DNA from: Enterobacteriaceae bacterium
GTDB taxonomy: Bacteria > Pseudomonadota > Gammaproteobacteria > Enterobacterales > Enterobacteriaceae
Direction: 5' to 3'
Assembly: GCA_022712475.1 (NCBI GenBank)
Contig: JALAGK010000338.1
Coordinates: 1-9,821 of the forward strand
DNA: 9,821 nucleotides
Every line of letters begins with the position of its first letter. Position 1 is the stretch's first letter. A program made the translations under genes and the position numbers. Below are positions 1-4,636 of the stretch, one piece after another. Below the pieces are notes generated by a model. That model ran no database searches and was not told the DNA's origin. It saw only the letters and a program-made list of their open reading frames with translations.

Positions 1-1
1 G

Positions 2-541
2 CTGCAAATACTCGCAAACTTCGCATATCAGGACTACTCACGGTCAGCCGCCAGCGTTCGTCGTTGTGATTGCTGTAGTGGCACTGGTTTTATCGACGCT
101 GAGGTTTTCACAACGAAAACAGCTATGCCGCGCAAACTTCCTGATGGATGGGAGCAGGCAAAAGCTGAGCGGAAAATAGTTCCGAGCAGCTTTGAGTTGA
201 GGCGAGACAGGCGAGAGGTTGTGAGTGTCATGTGTCACGAATGCAAGGGAAAGGGCGTTATCAGTAATTCATGTCGTTGTCATGGCAAGGGGCAGGTTAT
301 TGATAAAGAGGCAACAGAAAGGCAGGGAGGCGTTCCCGCATGGAAAGAATGCTCGCGCTGCTCTGGTCGTGGCTATTCGCGCCTTAGCTTTTCCGTAGTG
401 CTTACTGGCATCAGGACAGTTTGGGATGTGCAGAAAAACGTTGGTTATGAGCAGCTAAAGACAATTTTTGACGCGCTGGTAACGGAGTGTCACAAGCAGG
501 AGGCGACGGCAGATAACGCGCTTGCTCGTGCTACGCGTTGA
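2..541 (+). CDS. Q: Late antiterminator Q, zinc-binding type (5' partial)
   Basis: Q proteins load onto RNA polymerase paused just after the phage late promoter and make it ignore terminators, switching on lysis and virion genes. The open frame runs in from before the window, so the ATG at 125 is internal; 179 residues are visible. Four DnaJ-like Cys motifs can be seen in this visible part. CxxCxGxG occurs at residues 22-29, 78-85 and 117-124, and a shorter CxCxGxG occurs at 91-97, which suggests zinc binding. This arrangement matches the Cys-containing lambdoid Q family and not lambda Q. The C-terminus is helical and charged. The stop codon overlaps the -35 hexamer of the presumed late promoter, exactly where a Q gene should end. 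Family call is from motifs and context; the N-terminus is not visible. Confidence 0.88.
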   Translation: MQILANFAYQDYSRSAASVRRCDCCSGTGFIDAEVFTTKTAMPRKLPDGWEQAKAERKIVPSSFELRRDRREVVSVMCHECKGKGVISNSCRCHGKGQVIDKEATERQGGVPAWKECSRCSGRGYSRLSFSVVLTGIRTVWDVQKNVGYEQLKTIFDALVTECHKQEATADNALARATR

Positions 542-567
542 CAATAAAAGATATCCGGGGCTATAGT
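538..567 (+). promoter_or_regulatory. Presumed late promoter pR'
   Basis: A perfect -35 hexamer TTGACA (538-543) overlaps the Q stop codon. It is followed after 18 bp by TATAGT (562-567), a 5/6 match to the -10 consensus. Transcription would start near 574. In lambdoid phages pR' lies directly after Q and Q binds DNA between or around these elements. The spacer here contains one arm (550-560) of a perfect 11-bp inverted repeat. Start site and Q dependence are inferred. Confidence 0.8.
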
Positions 568-615
568 CCATGCGCGTCAGCAAAATCTGGCGTCGGGAAT
601 CTCACCCCGGATATC
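550..615. repeat. Perfect 11-bp inverted repeat spanning late promoter and leader
   Basis: GATATCCGGGG at 550-560 is exactly mirrored by CCCCGGATATC at 605-615, with 44 bp between the arms. The left arm fills most of the spacer between the -35 and -10 elements. The right arm lies about 31-41 bp downstream of the presumed start. Only the right arm would be in the transcript, so a DNA-level role such as a Q-binding element is more likely than an RNA hairpin from pR'. The role is inference. Confidence 0.7.
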
Positions 616-629
616 TAACAGGCGACTAC

Positions 630-650
630 AGACGCGCTCGCGTCTTTTTT
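630..650 (+). terminator. Intrinsic terminator, presumed tR'
   Basis: AGACGC (630-635) pairs with GCGTCT (640-645) around loop GCTC, followed by a run of T to 650. It ends the short leader RNA of about 77 nt started at the presumed pR'. This is the expected place for the terminator that Q overrides. Confidence 0.85.
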
Positions 651-680
651 ATTGTCGCAACCCAAGCACATCTAAATTAT

Positions 681-759
681 GGTGGCTCGGGTGGGGCCGC
701 AGAAATGCGGGCCGGTACCTGTTAGGCCGGTAGTGAGATCCTCATTCGAGTCACCGCCA
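681..759 (+). ncRNA. c4: C4-type antisense RNA, antirepressor control
   Basis: In phages P1 and P7 the ~77-nt C4 RNA blocks translation upstream of the antirepressor gene and is cut out of a longer transcript by RNase P. Here a tRNA-like closing stem GGTGGCT (681-687) / AGTCACC (749-755, one G-U pair) is followed by GCCA (756-759), giving about 77-79 nt. Such a stem plus CCA is a good RNase P substrate, with cleavage predicted before 681. Inside is a hairpin CCGCA-GAAA-TGCGG (697-710) with a GNRA loop. Two stretches are complementary to RNA just downstream: GTGAGAT (733-739) with 762-768, and AGTCACCGC (749-757) with 773-781. The next gene is an ORF6N-domain protein, a usual neighbour of C4 RNAs. 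Not a tRNA, since there is no acceptable anticodon or T arm. Confidence 0.75.
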
Positions 760-761
760 AA

Positions 762-781
762 ATCTCACTTGCGCGGTGGCT
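762..781 (+). promoter_or_regulatory. Predicted target site of the C4 RNA
   Basis: ATCTCAC (762-768) is the exact complement of 733-739 in the C4 RNA. GCGGTGGCT (773-781) pairs with 749-757 through nine pairs including one G-U. The second segment also contains a direct copy of the C4 5' end GGTGGCT (681-687 and 775-781), so C4 can pair either with itself or with the target. The site ends 27 bases before the ORF6N gene start. Confidence 0.6.
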
Positions 782-808
782 ACTGATAAAGCTAACAGGA
801 GCTAAATC

Positions 809-1375
809 ATGACTACTGAAGTTGCAGTGGAAAACATCCCGGCAGTTACTCACGGACAACTTTCTGTTATCACCACGGAATTGCTTGCCAATTTGTATGG
901 AACAGAAACTGATAACATCAAGAAAAATTTTGCTCGTAATTCTCATAAATTCACGGAAGGAAAGCACTACTTTAAGCTAACGGGCGAAGAGCTAAGAGCA
1001 TTCAAGCACAAGGTTACTAATTGTACCCTTGTGAAAATAGCATGGAACGTTAGGCACCTCATGCTTTGGACCGAACGCGGCGCAGCACGCCATGCAAAGA
1101 TGCTGGAAACTGACCAGGCATGGGAAGTGTTCGAAAAGTTGGAAGATTGCTATTTCAACAAAAACAATTCGAGCGAATTACTTATGCCAGCACCAATGTT
1201 GAAGCGCTTAAACTGCATGGTAAGTGTTTTCGACAACGAAACAGGTTTAACGAGCGAGCTTGAGTTGGACGCAAAAAATTTACAAGAATTGGTTTATCAG
1301 TTTGGCTATAAATTGGGATATGCGCCTCGCGCTTACACAATATTACCTCGCAATCAGCTAACCATTATAAATTGA
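809..1375 (+). CDS. ORF6N-domain protein, antirepressor-like
   Basis: The N-terminal half (about residues 15-117) fits the ORF6N DNA-binding domain of phage and virus regulators. It has ITTELLANLY, an internal FxxGKHYFKLTGEEL segment and the hallmark LMLWTERGAARHAKML, followed by AWEVFEKLEDCYF. The C-terminal 70 residues are unrecognised and probably a partner or ligand region. At 188 aa the length is typical. The start has a good Shine-Dalgarno AGGAG (797-801) 7 bases upstream. Proteins of this kind in phages act as antirepressors or regulators; whether this one binds DNA or the phage repressor cannot be seen. The upstream C4 RNA and its target sites imply that its translation is silenced by antisense pairing. 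It lies after tR', so full expression would need Q read-through or an unseen promoter. Confidence 0.85.
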   Translation: MTTEVAVENIPAVTHGQLSVITTELLANLYGTETDNIKKNFARNSHKFTEGKHYFKLTGEELRAFKHKVTNCTLVKIAWNVRHLMLWTERGAARHAKMLETDQAWEVFEKLEDCYFNKNNSSELLMPAPMLKRLNCMVSVFDNETGLTSELELDAKNLQELVYQFGYKLGYAPRAYTILPRNQLTIIN

Positions 1376-1416
1376 TTATCCGCCAGTTGACCTTTCAGGA
1401 AAAATTGCCTAACCTG

Positions 1417-1437
1417 GTTCTAACGATGAGATAGAAC
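1417..1437 (+). repeat. Small hairpin after the ORF6N gene
   Basis: GTTCTA (1417-1422) and TAGAAC (1432-1437) form a 6-bp stem with a 9-nt loop. There is no T-run after it, so it is not a terminator by itself. Function unknown. Confidence 0.4.
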
Positions 1438-1450
1438 ACCCTGCGTTATT

Positions 1451-1478
1451 AAGCCTCTGCACTCGCGGAGGCTTTTTT
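1451..1478 (+). terminator. Intrinsic terminator before tRNA-Asn
   Basis: AAGCCTCTGC (1451-1460) pairs with GCGGAGGCTT (1465-1474) around loop ACTC with one G-U pair, and T residues run to 1478. It closes the C4-ORF6N unit and ends four bases before the tRNA. Late transcripts must pass it under Q control. Confidence 0.88.
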
Positions 1479-1481
1479 ATT

Positions 1482-1556
1482 GGTTCGGACGTATAACGGT
1501 GATTACGGCAGGCTGTTAACCTGCTTATCATGGTTCGATTCCATGCCGGACCGCCA
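1482..1556 (+). tRNA. tRNA-Asn (anticodon GUU), phage-encoded
   Basis: A full cloverleaf can be drawn. The acceptor stem GGTTCGG (1482-1488) / CCGGACC (1546-1552) has one G-U pair. The D arm is at 1491-1505. The anticodon stem GCAGG/CCTGC (1508-1512, 1520-1524) holds loop CTGTTAA with anticodon GTT at 1515-1517. The variable loop is TTAT, the T stem CATGG/CCATG (1529-1533, 1541-1545) has loop TTCGATT, and the discriminator is G. CCA is encoded (1554-1556). It sits between two terminators inside the late operon, the region where several lambdoid phages carry tRNA genes. Nothing beside it suggests an attachment site. Confidence 0.95.
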
Positions 1557-1562
1557 CATTTC

Positions 1563-1590
1563 AAGGCTGCGCTTATGCGTGGCCTTTTTT
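1563..1590 (+). terminator. Intrinsic terminator after tRNA-Asn
   Basis: AAGGCTGCGC (1563-1572) pairs with GCGTGGCCTT (1577-1586) around TTAT, with two G-U pairs, followed by T to 1590. It starts seven bases after the tRNA CCA end. Confidence 0.85.
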
Positions 1591-1599
1591 ATTCGCCCG

Positions 1600-1722
1600 C
1601 ACATGACAGGCTCATTCCCTAATCCATGTGTGCCGATGTTGGCGCATCGGCTGGGCAACTAATTGGCCCCGGCAATCACTCCGGATTTCCCTCTATCACC
1701 GCGTGCCGGTGGCCTCTTTTTT
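1600..1722 (+). other. Non-coding stretch with three consecutive stems and a T-run
   Basis: No credible gene lies between 1557 and 1755. Three stems follow one another: CACATG (1600-1605) / CATGTG (1625-1630); GCCGATG (1632-1638) / CATCGGC (1645-1651); and GGCCCCGGCA (1665-1674) / TGCCGG-T-GGCC (1704-1714, one bulged T) with a 29-nt loop. The third stem is followed by a T-rich tract (1715-1722), so the end may act as a terminator. It could be a structured small RNA or a leader of the lysis genes. No known family is recognised. Confidence 0.5.
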
Positions 1723-1724
1723 AA

Positions 1725-1745
1725 CTAAAGCCGACTTTAGGTCGG
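1725..1745 (+). promoter_or_regulatory. Two mutually exclusive hairpins at a ribosome binding site
   Basis: CTAAAG/CTTTAG (1725-1730, 1735-1740) and CCGAC/GTCGG (1731-1735, 1741-1745) overlap and cannot form together. The second covers the start of the Shine-Dalgarno GGAG (1744-1747) of the gene at 1756; the first would leave it free. This could set the amount or timing of the first lysis-cassette protein. Confidence 0.45.
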
Positions 1746-1755
1746 AGAATACTCT

Positions 1756-2166
1756 ATGGACCTTTTCAGTAAAGAGACGCTATCTGGATTGGGTAGCGCT
1801 ATAGCTGTTTGTATCACTGGTTTTATGGCGTTCTCGCGCTACTGGGTAAATAACCGCGCTAATAATGCTAATGATAATCAGCATATAGATATGTTGGAGC
1901 GACAGGAAAAATATATTGAGCGCCTGGAGCGCACCAATGAATCGTTACGTGTGGACAATGCTGCAAAGGATGAAACTATCAGGCAGCACTGGAAGGCCCT
2001 GACAGAGACGCAGGCTCGCCTGCAAATTATTGAAACATCGCAGAAGCATCTTGAGGCTCAGAACGAATCATTGAAGCAACAGGTGAGTGAGCTTACGGTT
2101 TCAAACAAGGAGCTGATAAGCGAAATAACAAAATTAAGAGCATCCCTTGGGGGTGAAAAATTATGA
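1756..2166 (+). CDS. Single-span membrane protein with long coiled coil; holin candidate
   Basis: This is the first gene of the lysis cassette, 136 aa. A short N-terminus is followed by one hydrophobic segment at about residues 11-30 (LGSAIAVCITGFMAF then RYW). From about residue 45 to the end it is a heptad-rich, highly charged coiled coil (LERQEKYIERLERTNESLR and on). It has no signal peptidase site and no recognised enzyme motif. The Shine-Dalgarno GGAG (1744-1747) is 8 bases upstream and may be masked by a hairpin. It overlaps the next gene by 4 bp (ATGA), so the two are translationally coupled. Position just before the endolysin suggests a holin, antiholin or lysis-timing role. A membrane-anchored scaffold is equally possible, and the family is not recognised. 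Confidence 0.75.
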   Translation: MDLFSKETLSGLGSAIAVCITGFMAFSRYWVNNRANNANDNQHIDMLERQEKYIERLERTNESLRVDNAAKDETIRQHWKALTETQARLQIIETSQKHLEAQNESLKQQVSELTVSNKELISEITKLRASLGGEKL

Positions 2167-2405
2167 ACATCAGGCGAAATAGCGGCCAGGTAATAATTAC
2201 CTGGCGCATGTGGCTTATTGTCTCAGTAACGGCGTTTGGTGTGTATCTCGGCGGCGTTACGTCTGGCTATTACATCGCAAGAGCCGAATATGCATCGCAA
2301 CTAACTGTGCTGCAAAGCAAGGTGGAACAAATACCCCAGCGCACGGCTGACAAAGTTCAAAAGGCTGTAACGGAGGAAGAGAAAGCACATGAAAATCAGC
2401 GATAA
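2163..2405 (+). CDS. Small single-span membrane protein; holin or antiholin candidate
   Basis: 80 aa. A basic N-terminus (NIRRN) leads to one hydrophobic segment at about residues 15-39 (WRMWLIVSVTAFGVYLGG, then SGYYIAR). A short charged coiled-coil tail follows. Its layout resembles the first gene of the pair in miniature. The start overlaps the previous stop by 4 bp and has a G-rich Shine-Dalgarno (2149-2155). Its end overlaps the endolysin start by 17 bp. A single-span protein placed directly before a cytoplasmic endolysin is the best local candidate for the pore-forming holin, since the endolysin lacks a secretion signal. The assignment rests on context and topology only. Confidence 0.72.
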   Translation: MNIRRNSGQVIITWRMWLIVSVTAFGVYLGGVTSGYYIARAEYASQLTVLQSKVEQIPQRTADKVQKAVTEEEKAHENQR

Positions 2406-2835
2406 CGGAATTAACTTTCTCAAGCACCAAGAGGGGGAAAAGTTATCCGCATATCCAGACCCTGCTACAGGTGGAAAACCGTGGACTATAGGCGTAGGTC
2501 ATACCGGTTATGTTGATGGCAAAGAAGTATCTCCCGGTATGACGATCACGGCGCAGAAATCATCAGAGCTATTACGGCAAGACCTGGAGTGGGTAGAAAA
2601 ATGCATTTCTGATAACGTCAAAAAGCCTCTAACACAGAATCAGTATGACGCTCTTTGCTCTTTCATTTTCAACATTGGCCCAGCATGGTTTAAGCGCTCT
2701 CAGGTGCTTGAGCAGATAAACAAAGGCAATTACAAAGCAGCCGCTGACGCATTTCTGAACTTTACTCGCGCTGGTGGCAATCCAACGCTACTGAAGCCTC
2801 GCCGCCTGCGTGAGCGAGAGTTGTTTTTGTCATGA
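2389..2835 (+). CDS. Endolysin, T4-type lysozyme (GH24)
   Basis: Muramidase that cleaves the N-acetylmuramic acid to N-acetylglucosamine bond of peptidoglycan during lysis. At 148 aa the length is normal for the family. The catalytic set of GH24 is present: Glu15 (KHQEG), Asp24 (AYPDP) and Thr33 in WTIGVGHT. Further family motifs are LTQNQYDALCSFIFNIG (about 80-97) and the C-terminal LLKPRRLRERELF. There is no N-terminal hydrophobic SAR or signal segment, so release should depend on a holin. The start follows GGAGGAAGAG (2372-2381). The stop overlaps the i-spanin start by 4 bp. Confidence 0.95.
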   Translation: MKISDNGINFLKHQEGEKLSAYPDPATGGKPWTIGVGHTGYVDGKEVSPGMTITAQKSSELLRQDLEWVEKCISDNVKKPLTQNQYDALCSFIFNIGPAWFKRSQVLEQINKGNYKAAADAFLNFTRAGGNPTLLKPRRLRERELFLS

Positions 2836-3344
2836 TTAGTCGCGGATGGCAGGTTACTGCAATTTTGCTGGTATGGCTGGCAGGAATGGTGTGGGGCGCA
2901 TATACGGGCTATTCATGGACTGATGCGTGGTGGAGCAAAGAGTGGGCTTTACGTGATAAAGCTGATGCTAAAGCATTGGCACAACGCGAAGCGGCCGAGC
3001 GCACAGAAGAACAGCGCAGGCAGCAGGCAATCACACGGATAACAGAAAATGCACAACAACAAATCACTGCGGCACGTGCTGATGCTGATAGCGCTGCCGC
3101 TGCTGGTGAGCGGTTGCATGAAACAGCAGAAAAACTTCAGCAGCAGTTGCGAGCAAGTGAAGCCAGCCGCGATATCGCAATTACCGACGCAAGCAAGGCA
3201 AGGCGAGAGGCCGAAGATTTGCGATCCCAGTTGTTCCGCGAATCTGACGAAATGGCGGGAGCATTCGCAGCAGAAGCTGACAGGGCTTACATCGCTGGTC
3301 GAGCATGTGAACAAGCCTACGACTCACTAATTCAATCTCAATAA
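2832..3344 (+). CDS. Rz: Rz-type inner-membrane spanin (DUF2514-like)
   Basis: 170 aa. An N-terminal transmembrane segment at about residues 7-27 (VTAILLVWLAGMVWGAY) anchors it in the inner membrane. The rest is a long charged periplasmic coiled coil rich in Ala, Glu, Gln and Arg, the usual i-spanin shape. Together with Rz1 it bridges the periplasm and fuses inner and outer membranes in the last step of lysis. The start overlaps the endolysin stop by 4 bp. A lipoprotein reading frame is nested inside in the +1 frame, which supports the spanin identity. Similarity to the DUF2514 group is by overall pattern and not by a search. Confidence 0.88.
   Translation: MISRGWQVTAILLVWLAGMVWGAYTGYSWTDAWWSKEWALRDKADAKALAQREAAERTEEQRRQQAITRITENAQQQITAARADADSAAAAGERLHETAEKLQQQLRASEASRDIAITDASKARREAEDLRSQLFRESDEMAGAFAAEADRAYIAGRACEQAYDSLIQSQ
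3049..3330 (+). CDS. Rz1: Rz1-type outer-membrane lipoprotein spanin, nested in Rz
   Basis: 93 aa encoded entirely within Rz in the +1 frame. It has a basic start (NNKSLRH), a hydrophobic segment (residues 10-20) and a lipobox LVSGC with the lipidated Cys at residue 23. Cleavage would leave a 71-residue lipoprotein. The residue after Cys is Met, not Asp, consistent with transport to the outer membrane. Nested Rz1 genes are a well-known arrangement of two-component spanins. The Shine-Dalgarno is weak. At 71 mature residues it is longer than lambda Rz1 (40). Confidence 0.88.
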   Translation: MHNNKSLRHVLMLIALPLLVSGCMKQQKNFSSSCEQVKPAAISQLPTQARQGERPKICDPSCSANLTKWREHSQQKLTGLTSLVEHVNKPTTH

Positions 3345-3346
3345 CG

Positions 3347-3370
3347 AGCTCGGCAATCCGGGGCTTTTTT
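3347..3370 (+). terminator. Intrinsic terminator after the lysis genes
   Basis: AGCTCGG (3347-3353) pairs with CCGGGGCT (3358-3365) around CAAT with one G-U pair and one bulged G, followed by T to 3370. It begins three bases after the Rz stop codon. Confidence 0.8.
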
Positions 3371-3412
3371 ATATCTGCAATAAACGCGCCACGCCAGGCG
3401 CAGCATCACACA

Positions 3413-3422
3413 GAGTCTTACA
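3413..3422 (+). repeat. 10-bp direct repeat, copy 1
   Basis: GAGTCTTACA occurs here and again at 4637-4646, in both cases in a short non-coding gap before a gene. It could be a protein-binding site, a processing site or a recombination trace. No function is assigned. Confidence 0.4.
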
Positions 3423-3423
3423 G

Positions 3424-3499
3424 AAATGAGCTTCGGAGATTCACCGTTATAAGCGGCGGCTTCTCTGTGGGCGGTGTTTCTGGGCGACGAGGCTCATTT
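3424..3499 (+). promoter_or_regulatory. Structured leader before the KilAC antirepressor gene
   Basis: An 8-bp closing stem AAATGAGC (3424-3431) / GCTCATTT (3492-3499) encloses an inner stem CACCG (3442-3446) / CGGTG (3472-3476) and an apical hairpin AAGC-GGCG-GCTT (3451-3462). A T-run (3497-3501) follows, so the closed form might terminate or stall transcription just before the Shine-Dalgarno AAGG (3504-3507). A role in controlling the antirepressor, as C4 does for the ORF6N gene, is inferred. The sequence is not the same as the C4 RNA upstream. Confidence 0.55.
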
Positions 3500-3514
3500 T
3501 TATAAGGTAACGCT

Positions 3515-4213
3515 ATGACCAATCTGATCGCGGTAGAAACAGAAATGTCCATGAGCAGCCTGGACTTCCTGAATAACATCATAAATCCATCACGTATTGA
3601 TGCTGGTGAAAAGCCCGTTAGACCATCTGACTTCCATGCGCGGGTTAATGATGAAATTGACGAAGAATTAAACTACGAGAATTTCGTAGTTGGCAAAACA
3701 GGGCACAAAACGCATTACACGATGCTGAACATGGAGCAAATGACTCTCGTTGGAATGAGGGAGTCAAAAGCGGTTCGGCGTTCTGTGCTGGCAAAATTGA
3801 AGGTGATGCACGGTCCACAGATACCTCAAACGCTACCTGAGGCGCTACGCCTGGCTGCTGACCTCGCAGAGCAGAAAGCTGAACTTGAAAGCAAGCTGGC
3901 AATTGCTGCGCCAAAAGCTGAGTTTGTAGATAGCTATGTGGAGGCGTCTGGCTCAATGGGGTTCCGCGAAGTTGCAAAGCTCCTGAAGGTGAGAGAAACG
4001 GACTTCCGTCTGCTTCTTCTGGAAGCTGGGGTGATGTACAGACTTGCCGGAAAAATGACACCCTACGCTCAGCATCTTGATGCAGGGCGATTCACAATTA
4101 AAACGGGTGAAGCAGATAACGGTCACGCATTTACACAGGTAAAGTTCACGCCAAAAGGTATTCAATGGGTTGCTGGACTGCTGGCTGATAAGCGAATGAA
4201 GGGAGCAGCATGA
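3515..4213 (+). CDS. ant: Phage antirepressor, Rha-like N-domain and KilAC domain
   Basis: 232 aa. Residues about 35-98 resemble the Rha family, with a Y-x-MLNMEQMTLVGMRESKAVRRSVLAKL segment. A short coiled linker (about 108-130) leads to a C-terminal KilAC/ANT domain (about 132-224). There the SMGFREVAKLLKVRETDFRLLLLEAGVMYR helices and the closing FTQVKFTPKGIQWVAGLL are typical. Antirepressors of this class inactivate or bypass the prophage repressor and can also regulate late genes. The start has AAGG at 7 bases and follows a structured leader. It is coupled to the next gene through an ATGATG overlap. Its place inside the late operon, after lysis, resembles lambdoid phages with a second immunity region. 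Confidence 0.88.
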   Translation: MTNLIAVETEMSMSSLDFLNNIINPSRIDAGEKPVRPSDFHARVNDEIDEELNYENFVVGKTGHKTHYTMLNMEQMTLVGMRESKAVRRSVLAKLKVMHGPQIPQTLPEALRLAADLAEQKAELESKLAIAAPKAEFVDSYVEASGSMGFREVAKLLKVRETDFRLLLLEAGVMYRLAGKMTPYAQHLDAGRFTIKTGEADNGHAFTQVKFTPKGIQWVAGLLADKRMKGAA

Positions 4214-4593
4214 TGAGCGAACAGACAGATAAGGTACTGGCTGAGTTAATCCAGAAAGCATCGGACGGCATCGACGCGGCAGTATCGTTTAGCCAGGCGC
4301 AATTACCTGATGTGGTGTATCAACTTTTATTGTGGAACGCTACTGCTAGTTTGATGATGCAGGTGTTTTGCGTAGTGTTTTTCATTACATATGCAGTAGG
4401 GTTGAGGTGGGCTATTCCTGAGGCAAGTAATAGTAGCTCAAGGTATGAAATGGCCGCATTCTTTTTTGTTCTGATTGGTGCAATAAGTTCGCTTTCACTA
4501 TTGTTCGTGTTCATCTTTAATTTCGACTGGCTGAAAATATGGCTGGCCCCAAAGCTATACCTCATCGAATACGCCGCACAACTCCTTAAGTAA
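4213..4593 (+). CDS. Two-span membrane protein of unknown function
   Basis: 126 aa from the ATG at 4213. This start is preferred over 4210 because the Shine-Dalgarno AAGGGAG (4199-4205) is then 7 bases away. An amphipathic N-terminal third is followed by two strong hydrophobic segments at about residues 45-66 (ASLMMQVFCVVFFITYAVGL) and 80-105 (MAAFFFVLIGAISSLSLLFV). A short amphipathic tail follows. Coupling to the antirepressor gene suggests co-regulation, perhaps a superinfection-exclusion, immunity-linked or lysis-related membrane protein. It could also be a second holin, since two spans is a common holin layout, but it is outside the lysis cluster and after a terminator. Family not recognised. 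Confidence 0.72.
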   Translation: MSEQTDKVLAELIQKASDGIDAAVSFSQAQLPDVVYQLLLWNATASLMMQVFCVVFFITYAVGLRWAIPEASNSSSRYEMAAFFFVLIGAISSLSLLFVFIFNFDWLKIWLAPKLYLIEYAAQLLK

Positions 4594-4636
4594 CCACTCA
4601 ATTTATAAGATCCAGGAAAGCCCGCCATTGCGCGGT

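Noticed and set aside
125..541. Q gene starting at the ATG at 125
   Set aside because: The frame is open to the window start and the upstream part carries another CxxCxGxG motif, so 125 is internal.
652..680. Promoter TTGTCG, 17 bp, AATTAT just before the C4 RNA
   Set aside because: Matches are modest and transcription would begin inside the predicted RNA; read-through plus RNase P processing explains the 5' end better.
681..759. tRNA gene suggested by a 7-bp acceptor-like stem and 3' GCCA
   Set aside because: No 5-bp anticodon stem with a 7-base loop and no matching T arm can be drawn; the complementarity to downstream sequence and the ORF6N neighbour fit a C4 RNA instead.
1387..1415. Promoter beginning TTGACC after the ORF6N gene
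   Set aside because: No acceptable -10 element at 16-18 bp.
1480..1662. 60-aa + strand open frame
   Set aside because: It covers the tRNA-Asn and a terminator and has no ribosome site; it is a shadow.
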